This document shows, one piece after another, positions 1-8,029 of a stretch of DNA of 40,001 nt (position 1 is the stretch's first letter; every line of letters begins with the position of its first letter). This DNA comes from a virus: IMG/VR virus record IMGVR_UViG_3300034061_001236, positions 1 through 40,001 of that record; one strand, 5' to 3'. The notes below the pieces were generated by a model. That model saw only the letters and a program-made list of their open reading frames with translations. It was not told where the DNA came from and did not search any database. The position numbers and the translations under genes were made by a program.

Positions 1-263
1 ATCCTTTAAAGTTAGATTCTACAATTGTAGGAGGTACAGGACCCTTTATATACAATTGGTCTATTGCTCAAAATGTATTTATGGGTCATAACTTTAATGG
101 TTCTACTACTATAAATAGTGCACTTTTTACTATAACTACCGATGGTATTCGCACTGTATCAGGTGAAGCCTTATATCAAACATTAGTAAAATTAGAAGTT
201 ACTGATGCTAATGGAAATTACGGTTCTGCATATTATTTATTTTCTACATTAATACCTGACTAA
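1..263 (+). CDS. C-terminus of a PKD/Ig-like domain protein (partial, starts upstream)
   Basis: The reading frame is open from base 3, so the methionine at 81 is probably internal; 86 residues plus the TAA stop are visible. The pattern GGTGPFIYNWS followed by LEVTDANGNYGSAYYLF is typical of a PKD or related Ig-like beta-sandwich: a G-G-x-G-P-Y/F-x-Y-x-W-S strand near the start and a V-T-D-x-x-G strand near the end. In Bacteroidota phages such domains are common in tail fibres, head decorations and secreted adhesins. The gene lies just before a terminator and the structural gene train, so a virion appendage or adhesin is the best guess. The N-terminal part that would decide this is outside the window. 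No catalytic motif is visible. Confidence 0.7.
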   Translation, partial: PLKLDSTIVGGTGPFIYNWSIAQNVFMGHNFNGSTTINSALFTITTDGIRTVSGEALYQTLVKLEVTDANGNYGSAYYLFSTLIPD

Positions 264-280
264 AAAATATTAAGTTACAG

Positions 281-304
281 TTTGTTGGTTTCTGTGACAA
301 CAAA
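281..304 (+). other. Hairpin upstream of the terminator
   Basis: A perfect 7-base inverted repeat, TTTGTTG at 281-287 and CAACAAA at 298-304, encloses a 10-base loop. It sits 17 bases after the stop codon at 263 and 2 bases before the terminator stem. It has no T-run of its own, so it may protect the 3' end of the upstream transcript or act with the next hairpin. The function is inferred. Confidence 0.4.
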
Positions 305-306
305 GC

Positions 307-339
307 AAAGCCCCTGCACTTGTAGGGGTTTTGTTTTTT
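307..339 (+). terminator. Rho-independent terminator after the PKD-domain gene
   Basis: The stem AAAGCCCCTGC (307-317) pairs with GTAGGGGTTTT (322-332) around the loop ACTT, with two G-T pairs, and is followed by GTTTTTT at 333-339. A GC-rich core and a T-tract in otherwise AT-rich DNA make this a convincing intrinsic terminator. It separates the upstream gene from the structural train that starts at 380. Confidence 0.85.
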
Positions 340-350
340 ATGTACATTTG
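320..350 (+). promoter_or_regulatory. Bacteroidota-type promoter candidate for the structural gene train
   Basis: TACATTTG at 343-350 matches the Bacteroidota -7 element TAnnTTTG exactly. A TTG at 320-322, inside the terminator stem, lies 20 bases upstream, close to the usual spacing to the -33 element. Transcription would start around 355-360, leaving a leader of roughly 20 bases before the ATG at 380. Known crAss-like biology has the virion polymerase transcribing early genes and the host polymerase later ones, so a host-type promoter before structural genes makes sense. The evidence is sequence match and position only. Confidence 0.5.
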
Positions 351-379
351 CTAATGTCATTTATTTTTAGTATATTATT

Positions 380-961
380 ATGGAGGAATTTAAGAAGCCA
401 GATGTAAAAGCGCCTAGGTTTAGACCGGATGTTTATAATGTAATGAATAAAAAGTTCTTTGAAAGTTTTAGAGAAAGATATCCAAAGTATAAACACTTAG
501 ATGATACTCAGTTAAGGAAGATTGGAAAGACCTTTAACCAAGTTATGTATCAGGCGGTTATAGATAATAGAGATGGAATACAACTTCCGGAACAGATTGG
601 ATGGCTTTTTATTGGCTCATGTCAACAGAGTAAGAAACCAAATATTGATTTTGCTAAATCAAAACAATACGGAGTTAGAGTTACTCATAACAATTGGGCC
701 ACAGATGGTAAGCTTGGAAAGATATTCTTTTCAAATTTTGCTCCTAAGCATAGAATAAGAAACAGAGAATATTGGACATTTATTGCATGCAGAGAATTTA
801 AAAGGAATGCAGGCGCTGCTTATCAGGAAAACTGGAACATGTATCTTACAGTAGCAGCAACAAAACAAGTTAAACTTGCATATACAAAACATCTGTATAA
901 AGATATGAAAAATAGAGAGACTGCTAAAGCTTTAGAAAACTATAATGAATTTGACTTATGA
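380..961 (+). CDS. Conserved crAss-like structural-region protein, function unknown (193 aa)
   Basis: This basic 193-aa protein resembles a small family seen next to tail genes in crAss-like phages: a helical N-terminus (residues about 15-60), then the strand-like patterns QLPEQIGWLFIGSC and LGKIFFSNF, and a basic segment with W-x-F-I-A-C-R-E-F-K-R near residues 133-143. I see no signal peptide, membrane segment or catalytic motif. The start is the first ATG after the promoter candidate; GGAGG lies just after that ATG and so cannot act as its ribosome site, which fits translation without Shine-Dalgarno pairing. Its stop overlaps the next start as ATGA, so the two are translationally coupled. 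By position it may be a minor tail or head-completion protein, but I cannot assign a role. Confidence 0.85.
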   Translation: MEEFKKPDVKAPRFRPDVYNVMNKKFFESFRERYPKYKHLDDTQLRKIGKTFNQVMYQAVIDNRDGIQLPEQIGWLFIGSCQQSKKPNIDFAKSKQYGVRVTHNNWATDGKLGKIFFSNFAPKHRIRNREYWTFIACREFKRNAGAAYQENWNMYLTVAATKQVKLAYTKHLYKDMKNRETAKALENYNEFDL

Positions 962-1620
962 CAACAATTGGAGAAGCAATATCAAGAGTAAGAAATACAT
1001 TAAAGGCCGTTAAGGAGGATCCATTCTTAACTGACCGGACAATATATTTTGCATTACTCAAATATGCACAGACTCTTATAAAGAGAGAAGACAATCAATT
1101 CAGGCTTATGAAAATGAGCCAGATATTTAAGGTGATGCCTTATGTAGAACTTATTGATGTGGATAGAGTAGAAGCAGGGTGTGTTGGTGTGTACTCAGAA
1201 TGTTACTTCAAAAGGTCTAAGGAAAAACTCCCAAATATTTTAAATGGAATGTTTGGTCCTATTATCCGTACAGTATCTTCTATAGATTTATCTATTGAGA
1301 TGTTTAGAACTGATCCTGGAACTTGGACATCAATTACTAAATCTACAACTTTCAAATATAATAAAAACGCATACTTCTGGTATCTTAATGGATATTTATA
1401 TTGCCCAAACATTGACTGGGATGCAGTTAGAATTGAAGCAATCTTTGATGGGCAATTAGACACCTGTGATACAGATCCTTGCCTTATCAGGCAAGATGAT
1501 CCTTTTGTACTTCCTGAATATCTATTTTCAGAAATAGAACAATATGTAGTAAAAGAATTAACCATGACAATGTCAGTTCCAACAGATGGTCCTGATGATA
1601 GTCAAAATGTACTTAGATAA
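958..1620 (+). CDS. Putative tail ring/adaptor protein (220 aa)
   Basis: At 220 aa, this protein has an N-terminal helical part (residues 1-50, including GEAISRVRNTLK and a YFALLKYAQTLIKRE helix), a beta-rich middle (about 60-165) and a C-terminal helix (LPEYLFSEIEQYVVKEL, about 184-200). That outline fits the head-to-tail adaptor or ring proteins of short-tailed phages, of the P22 gp4 / T7 gp11 type, and crAss-like phages carry several ring proteins in this place. The fold is inferred, not shown. The gene overlaps its upstream neighbour by 4 bases and its downstream neighbour by one base (TAATG), implying coupled translation and related roles. Five cysteines are spread along it without an obvious metal-binding pattern. 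Confidence 0.8.
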   Translation: MTTIGEAISRVRNTLKAVKEDPFLTDRTIYFALLKYAQTLIKREDNQFRLMKMSQIFKVMPYVELIDVDRVEAGCVGVYSECYFKRSKEKLPNILNGMFGPIIRTVSSIDLSIEMFRTDPGTWTSITKSTTFKYNKNAYFWYLNGYLYCPNIDWDAVRIEAIFDGQLDTCDTDPCLIRQDDPFVLPEYLFSEIEQYVVKELTMTMSVPTDGPDDSQNVLR

Positions 1621-2654
1621 TGGACTTTAATTACACACTAAGATATAGAACATTTGACCAGTTACTGGAAGATGTTACTATTGACTTAAATACATTTGCT
1701 CTTGAAAATATGATAGAGCCACAGCAACTTATTAAATTAGTAAGAAAGCTGAACTATGAATTAGGTCTAAGAATAAACCAACAGAAAGAAGCACTGCTGG
1801 AAGTATGCCACGGAAAGGTAAAGCTTCCTGATGACTTCTATGTTTGGAATTATGCAATGGTGTGTAATGAATATACAGAAAGTGTTGGTTATACAGTAGG
1901 TGGAACAAATGTGCAAGAGGTACCATATCAGGAGTTTCCTAGTACTGTAGATGTATGCGCGCCTGAGACTGTAAATTGTAGAACATGTAATTCAAACCCA
2001 TGTAATCATACCGCAGCATGTGATCTTAATCATCCTATAGTAGATCCTATACCAACTGAGTATGATCCAAACAATCCTTATGGCAACACATGCATTGCTC
2101 CAAGAGTATTTATGAATTGCAAAGGAGAACAGTATGAACTTATCCAGGTGGTTAATCCTTCTGTTACTAGAACATATAGATCTTTATCTCCCTTGCGCAT
2201 GGTAAGAAGTCAGGAAATTGATTGTGATTGCCCAAACTTGTATTATAATACAATGGATCAAGGATGGCTGAAAGGAGGCTTCTTATTTACTACATTTCAT
2301 ACAGGAAAGGTATATGTTAACTATATGGGAGAAATGGAAGATGATCAAGGACAATTACTTGTACCAGATCACCCACTTCTTAATGAGTACTATGAGTATG
2401 CACTTAAAAAAAGAATCATTGAAAATCTTGCCCTTAACGGGGAAGATGTAGCACAAAGACTACAACTAATTATTCCTGATTACAGAGCTGCAAGAAACCA
2501 AGCAATGAGTTTAGTTAATACTCCAAACTTTAAAGAGATGGAGGAATTATGGTGGCAGAATAGACGCGCACAGTATTCTAAATACTATGACATGTTTAAA
2601 TCATACCAGAGAGGGAATTACGCAAGAACTTGGAATAATAATAGAGTTATCTAA
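1620..2654 (+). CDS. Putative tail ring/tube protein with a Cys-rich insert (344 aa)
   Basis: This 344-aa protein has the same outline as the preceding one but is longer: N-terminal helices (residues 1-60, including LIKLVRKLNYELGLRINQQKE), a beta-rich centre, and C-terminal helices (about 250-330, with YEYALKKRIIENLALNG and a WWQNRRAQYSKYYDMFKSY stretch). This fits a ring or tube component placed between portal and muzzle, in line with its position before the muzzle-like gene. An insert holds Cys113, Cys120, Cys123, Cys128 and Cys134, giving C-x2-C-x4-C-x5-C, with more cysteines at 158, 167, 202 and 204; it might bind metal or, after release, form disulphides. Both ends overlap neighbours by one base (TAATG). 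The ring role rests on context and fold outline. Confidence 0.8.
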   Translation: MDFNYTLRYRTFDQLLEDVTIDLNTFALENMIEPQQLIKLVRKLNYELGLRINQQKEALLEVCHGKVKLPDDFYVWNYAMVCNEYTESVGYTVGGTNVQEVPYQEFPSTVDVCAPETVNCRTCNSNPCNHTAACDLNHPIVDPIPTEYDPNNPYGNTCIAPRVFMNCKGEQYELIQVVNPSVTRTYRSLSPLRMVRSQEIDCDCPNLYYNTMDQGWLKGGFLFTTFHTGKVYVNYMGEMEDDQGQLLVPDHPLLNEYYEYALKKRIIENLALNGEDVAQRLQLIIPDYRAARNQAMSLVNTPNFKEMEELWWQNRRAQYSKYYDMFKSYQRGNYARTWNNNRVI

Positions 2655-5600
2655 TGGCTAAGAATAATATTCAAAATACTACAGACAATCAGACAAAGTC
2701 ATTTATTAAAGGACTGAACAAAGATTCAGATCCTTCATATGTGACTGATGGTATGTGGACTCATGCTGTTAATGCAATGAACAATACAGCAGAGGGAGAT
2801 GTTGGTACATTATCAAATGAAATCTCAAATTTTCTTTGTGCTAATAGTGGTGCAACTATGCCAGCAACTGTCAGCAAAAAATATGTAATTGGTGCCATTC
2901 AAGTATTTTCTGATAAGTGGTTAATATTCACTGCAGGTCATAATGCATTAGGGCAACCTGTTATGTCTGAGATAGGTTTGTTTGAAGATGATGCTTGTAG
3001 ATACCGTCCTATTGTACAAGATGCATGTTTAGGTTTTGATAAAAGATACTTGATATCTGGGTCCTCTAGGGAAAAAGAAGATTGTACATGGCAGGTTTAC
3101 TGGGCGGATGGTCTGAATCCGGATAGATACTTAAACATTGGGGATGATAAAACATGGCCAACATCAGACTATCAATGGGTAGGAGGTGGAGCTTCCAGTA
3201 TGAATTTCTATTCAAACGGAACTGACACAACTTTTTTATGGCCAGGAGTTGAATGGAATCAAAAATGTATAACTGAAAATAATTGCACAGTATGTACTAA
3301 TGTAAATTCATTAAATTGTGAACACATTAGATTGGCTAGACTAATGAAAACACCATGTCTTAATTTGACTTTAGGTTCTCAAGGAGGTACAATGGCTAAT
3401 GGTACATACTTTGCAGTTATTGCATATTGTATTAAAGGTCAAAAAGTAACAGACTGGTTTTCACCTAGTAATAATCAATTTGTATTTACACCAAATGATC
3501 TTGAAAGCTCATTAGTTCTTGAGGTATCTGCAGATTCAGAAAACTTTGATGAGTTTGTTTTAGCATTGGTACAAAATATAAACCAGGGTACAGTTGCAAA
3601 ACAGATTGGTTTTTATTCTACAAAAACTACAACTATTGCAATTGACCAAGTTGATCCTAGTTTGGTAACTATTCCTCTTGAGCAGATTCCAATACAGACA
3701 CCTGTATTTGAAAAGTCTGATCAGATGACAGATGTAAATAATTATTTACTTCGCGTAGGACCTACATCTAAGTTTGATTTTAACTACCAACCACTTGCTA
3801 ATCTTATTCAAGCTAAGTGGGCTTCTGTAGAGTATCCAGCTGACTATTATGTACAAGGTGGTAATCACACTAATTACTTGCGTGATGAAGTGTATGCATT
3901 CTTTATCCGTTGGGTATATGATACTGGAGATAAATCTTCTTCTTATCACATTCCAGGGAGACCACCACAAAACTTTACTATTCCAACTACAGGAGCTTCA
4001 GTAGCAGAGACAGCAACAGCGGTGTTACCAAATAACTTAGCTACTGATGATCAAGTGTTTGAGGTTTACAATACTGCTTATTCTACTGGTGGTGCATATG
4101 TTGGTACAACTCTTCCTGATGGTGGTGTTGTGCTAGACACAGGTAATATGGGATATTGGGAATCTTCTGAAATATATCCAGACAATAGGCCAGACATTTG
4201 GAACTCAAGTGAATATTGTTGGACAACTCCTGCAGGACAAAATTCACAGTATGATTTATGCGGGCAACCAATAAGACATCACAAGTTTCCAGAAAACTTT
4301 TTAAATAATAGTGCCAGTACAACAACAGTGCACTTTAGAAATAATCCTAACCCAAGTACATTTGGTAATGATTACTTCATAAGAATTATGGGAGTGTATT
4401 TTGAAAATATTGTTCTTCCAAAAGATCAAGAAGGAAATGATATTCCTGGTATTGTTGGTTATGAAATTCTACGTGGTTCCCGTGAGGGGAACAAAACTAT
4501 CATTGCCAAAGGTATGGTTAACAACTTCAGAACTTTTACAATAAAAGGTTCTGCAGCAAAAGGCCGTACAGGATTGTATGCTAACTACCCATTTAACACA
4601 ATCAATCCTATAAGCCCTAACTCAGGTGACATGGTAGGTGTTGATGATCCATACATGCATCAAATTAATCAAACTATTCCACAAGATATAGTTTCTTTTC
4701 ATTCACCTGATACAATGTTTAGATCTCCATACTTATCAACTACAGAGTTAAAGCTGTATGGTAACTTGTCAGGGTTTTCTTCTCAGCAATTTATTGAACC
4801 GGATAAACATCCTAGATTCAAATTGCTTGCAGATATAGCATTGTTTCCAATGTTCTTACTTGGTATTGGTGAAGCTATTGTATCTATGATCGGTAAAAGA
4901 ACTGATACAGCTCCAAACATTATTCCTGCTACAGGTGTATCTGATGGCGCGGGTGTTGCTGTTACAACATATACAACAGCAGCTACAGGTTTACAAACTT
5001 TACCAACTCCATTGACTTCTCCAATAACATTATACAATACATTCTATAACAACTATTATTCTTCAGGCGCGGCAATTGCAGATATTGGAGCTGGGCTTTT
5101 AGGTATCCCAACTACTGTAGAAGTTGCTGAAGGAGCTATAGTAACTGCATTGAATGCTACTTCTATTGCTCAAGTTAATGCACCTATTATTAGAACAGGT
5201 ACAATTGAATTACCAGCATATGCATATTTACCGGCTCCTTTAAGAATTGCGGGAGGAGCAAATCAAATATTGTTTTATTTTTCTGAAGGAGCTAGTACAA
5301 CCTTAGATTTAATCTACGCGTTATTACCATATAGACAATTTGCATTACAACAAATTGCTCATGGTTTTTATAGTGGTATGAATAGAAACCCTGCAGCTAA
5401 TCTATACAGATTTAAGATTGAGGAAAGTTTCTACATGCGTGATAATATCCAGGAAATATCTAGATATCAAACTAATACAGGTGTATGGAAATCTTTCAGT
5501 ATAAACAATCTTAAGAGACCAGACTCAGTAGTTGTACGGACAAAATCCGGACCTTACTTTAATCCAGCATATCCTGATGGTGTAACAACAGGTCCAAGTT

Positions 5601-8029
5601 TATTAAACACTGATAAGTCTTTAGTTACTCTTGGTTCTGTAGTTCAGGCTGGAGCATGGAGTGGTGCTGGATTCTTTGCTCCTGGTGCGCGACCTGATTT
5701 TGAAAATTTTGATGTTCCTTTTAGTTTACCAATAGGAAGTCATTATGCTGGAATAAAAGGTAGAGTAAGAAACCAATATGGTCAGCTTAATGGAATCAAA
5801 CAAATTGTAATTACGCCTTGTGAACAAAAGTTTGATCCAGCTTCTGTACCAACATTAGGACCTTATTCATTACCGGGATGTACAGGAATGTTTAGTTATA
5901 AACAAATAGCTGCTACACCAATTTTATTTAATGGTGATACATATATCAACAGATACACTGAGAAAAATACAATGTGTTTCTATTATGATTGGTTGTATGC
6001 ACAGCCTGATGGATTTGAGTATAACTACTACATTCATCAGATGATTCCTCAAACTAGATTTAATGTAAACAGTGTTAGATATGATGTTGGTGATTTGGCT
6101 GAAGCATTAAACTTTTCTTCACCTACTGTACCTGGTACCGGAGCTCTCCCTACTAGATTTTACAATCTTGATTATTATAAAGATAGTACTAGAAAATATG
6201 ATTATATAACAGATCAGCCAATAGGTTTTCCAGATACATATCCTGGTGTCTTTGGTGCCAAGCTTTCAAAGTTCTATTTGGCAAATTCATCTATCAGAGA
6301 TTTCTTTGTTGAGTCAGATGTATTAATTGACTTTAGAAAACAAGGAACTTATGATTGGGAAAAACATTATGATCCGTATAGATTTACAAACTATGGTATC
6401 ATGTTTAATGCAGATCCAAATATTTTGGGAAGAGGTAATGTCTATATTTATGATTATTCTTTAAGTGTATCTAAATTATACAACCAATACTTCTCTGCAG
6501 GTAATTTACAGAGTAGATACTATGACCCTAATGTGGCTAAGCTTTGCTTTACATATTATCCAGATAGATTGATCTATTCATTACCACAACAAGTAGAGGC
6601 CATTAAGGACAGCTGGTTTATTTTCTTAGCTAATAACTATGCTCAGTTTAGATCACAGATCTCAGGGGTTAAGTCAATAAATAAATCTGGTATCTTTATT
6701 ACTTTCAAAAATGATAGTCCAGTAATGTACCAAGGTGTTGATACACTACAAACTGATTTAGGTACTAAGATTACTATTGGTGATGGTGGATTATTTTCTC
6801 AACCACCACAGGCAGTATCTAATGCTGATAAGCCATATGAGTATGGATCATCTCAAAATAGATTGAGTGTTATTTCTACACCGGCTGGTATGTTCTATAC
6901 ATGTCAAAACCAAGGTAAAATATTTTCTTATGCTGGAGGGTTAGATGAGATTTCTCAAAACGGAATGAAGTGGTGGTTTATCTTATTTATGCCATACAAA
7001 CTTACAGAAGATTTTCCTGATTACCCATATCAAGATAATCCTGTGGCCGGAATAGGTATGCAGTCAGTATATGATAACAATAATACTATCCTGTATTTTG
7101 CTAAGAAAGATTACGCGGTGAAACCAGACTATAAAGGTTTACTTGAGTATGTTCCATTAGATGCTAAAAAGAGAGGAGACTACTTTACATTGACAACACA
7201 ACCAGGCTCTCAGTTTTTACTTGGTGACCCAGTAGTATTTGATAATGCATCTTGGACAGTAAGTTATGATCCTAAGAATAAACATTGGATTAGTTTCCAT
7301 GACTGGCATCCAGATCTAATGATACCTGCTAAGGATGTATTCTTAACTACCAAGGATTCGGGGCTTTGGAAACATAACCTTATATGTTCAAACTACTGTA
7401 ATTTCTACGGAGTGAATTATCCATTTGAGATAGAAATACCTATCCCTACAGGGCAAAGCGTAACTACTCTAAAATCTATTGAATACATATTAGAATGTTA
7501 TAGAAGATCAGCATTTAATTGTGTTGACCAGTTCCATGTTCTTGATTTTAATTTTGACCATGCTGTAATTTATAATACAGAACAAGTTTCAGGATACTTA
7601 AACCTTAACTTGTTTCCAAAGAATAATGTTACACTTAGTCTACAGTATCCAAAGTTAAATGCAAACCTATCATCTTTTGATGTATTGTTTTCTAAAGAGG
7701 AACAGAAGTATAGAATAAATCAGTTCTGGGATATTACTAGAGATCGCGCAGAGTTTCCTATTGGTTCAAACTATCCTCCAACAGGACCTGTTATTCCTGG
7801 AACAACAATCCTTCAAGGAAGTTATGATAGTAATTATACTTGGTTGACTGGTCCGGATGGGTACAGCAGAGTTCTTAATCCAACTAACATGGATTATAAT
7901 AAAGCACAAATGCAAAGAAAAAAGTTCAGACATTATCTTAACTTTATAACTTTGCGTAAAGATGTGTCTGGAGATGTAAACATGATCTTTAAATTAATGA
8001 ATAGTAAGAACCAATTATCCCTTAGATAA
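2654..8029 (+). CDS. Putative tail muzzle / stabilisation protein (1791 aa)
   Basis: The N-terminal region (residues about 15-60), with SFIKGLNKDSDPSYVTDG and MWTHAVNAMNN, and the later W-x-D-G-L-N-P-D-R-Y-L-N segment, are typical of crAss-like and P22 gp10-like tail proteins with beta-propeller domains. In crAss-like phages this protein forms the muzzle that closes the tail and gates release of DNA and cargo. At 1791 aa it is long. It is rich in aromatic and beta-forming residues, as expected for a repeated beta architecture. Residues 724-748 form a hydrophobic stretch (LLADIALFPMFLLGIGEAIV) that starts an Ala/Thr/Gly-rich, low-charge region of about 180 residues, odd for a soluble structural protein. 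One-base overlaps (TAATG) link it to both neighbours. Identification is by recalled family features. Confidence 0.8.
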   Translation: MAKNNIQNTTDNQTKSFIKGLNKDSDPSYVTDGMWTHAVNAMNNTAEGDVGTLSNEISNFLCANSGATMPATVSKKYVIGAIQVFSDKWLIFTAGHNALGQPVMSEIGLFEDDACRYRPIVQDACLGFDKRYLISGSSREKEDCTWQVYWADGLNPDRYLNIGDDKTWPTSDYQWVGGGASSMNFYSNGTDTTFLWPGVEWNQKCITENNCTVCTNVNSLNCEHIRLARLMKTPCLNLTLGSQGGTMANGTYFAVIAYCIKGQKVTDWFSPSNNQFVFTPNDLESSLVLEVSADSENFDEFVLALVQNINQGTVAKQIGFYSTKTTTIAIDQVDPSLVTIPLEQIPIQTPVFEKSDQMTDVNNYLLRVGPTSKFDFNYQPLANLIQAKWASVEYPADYYVQGGNHTNYLRDEVYAFFIRWVYDTGDKSSSYHIPGRPPQNFTIPTTGASVAETATAVLPNNLATDDQVFEVYNTAYSTGGAYVGTTLPDGGVVLDTGNMGYWESSEIYPDNRPDIWNSSEYCWTTPAGQNSQYDLCGQPIRHHKFPENFLNNSASTTTVHFRNNPNPSTFGNDYFIRIMGVYFENIVLPKDQEGNDIPGIVGYEILRGSREGNKTIIAKGMVNNFRTFTIKGSAAKGRTGLYANYPFNTINPISPNSGDMVGVDDPYMHQINQTIPQDIVSFHSPDTMFRSPYLSTTELKLYGNLSGFSSQQFIEPDKHPRFKLLADIALFPMFLLGIGEAIVSMIGKRTDTAPNIIPATGVSDGAGVAVTTYTTAATGLQTLPTPLTSPITLYNTFYNNYYSSGAAIADIGAGLLGIPTTVEVAEGAIVTALNATSIAQVNAPIIRTGTIELPAYAYLPAPLRIAGGANQILFYFSEGASTTLDLIYALLPYRQFALQQIAHGFYSGMNRNPAANLYRFKIEESFYMRDNIQEISRYQTNTGVWKSFSINNLKRPDSVVVRTKSGPYFNPAYPDGVTTGPSLLNTDKSLVTLGSVVQAGAWSGAGFFAPGARPDFENFDVPFSLPIGSHYAGIKGRVRNQYGQLNGIKQIVITPCEQKFDPASVPTLGPYSLPGCTGMFSYKQIAATPILFNGDTYINRYTEKNTMCFYYDWLYAQPDGFEYNYYIHQMIPQTRFNVNSVRYDVGDLAEALNFSSPTVPGTGALPTRFYNLDYYKDSTRKYDYITDQPIGFPDTYPGVFGAKLSKFYLANSSIRDFFVESDVLIDFRKQGTYDWEKHYDPYRFTNYGIMFNADPNILGRGNVYIYDYSLSVSKLYNQYFSAGNLQSRYYDPNVAKLCFTYYPDRLIYSLPQQVEAIKDSWFIFLANNYAQFRSQISGVKSINKSGIFITFKNDSPVMYQGVDTLQTDLGTKITIGDGGLFSQPPQAVSNADKPYEYGSSQNRLSVISTPAGMFYTCQNQGKIFSYAGGLDEISQNGMKWWFILFMPYKLTEDFPDYPYQDNPVAGIGMQSVYDNNNTILYFAKKDYAVKPDYKGLLEYVPLDAKKRGDYFTLTTQPGSQFLLGDPVVFDNASWTVSYDPKNKHWISFHDWHPDLMIPAKDVFLTTKDSGLWKHNLICSNYCNFYGVNYPFEIEIPIPTGQSVTTLKSIEYILECYRRSAFNCVDQFHVLDFNFDHAVIYNTEQVSGYLNLNLFPKNNVTLSLQYPKLNANLSSFDVLFSKEEQKYRINQFWDITRDRAEFPIGSNYPPTGPVIPGTTILQGSYDSNYTWLTGPDGYSRVLNPTNMDYNKAQMQRKKFRHYLNFITLRKDVSGDVNMIFKLMNSKNQLSLR

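Noticed and set aside
380-390. GGAGG next to the first start of the tail gene train as a ribosome binding site
   Set aside because: It lies after the ATG at 380, and the next ATG (402) is out of frame, so it cannot serve as a Shine-Dalgarno site for this gene.
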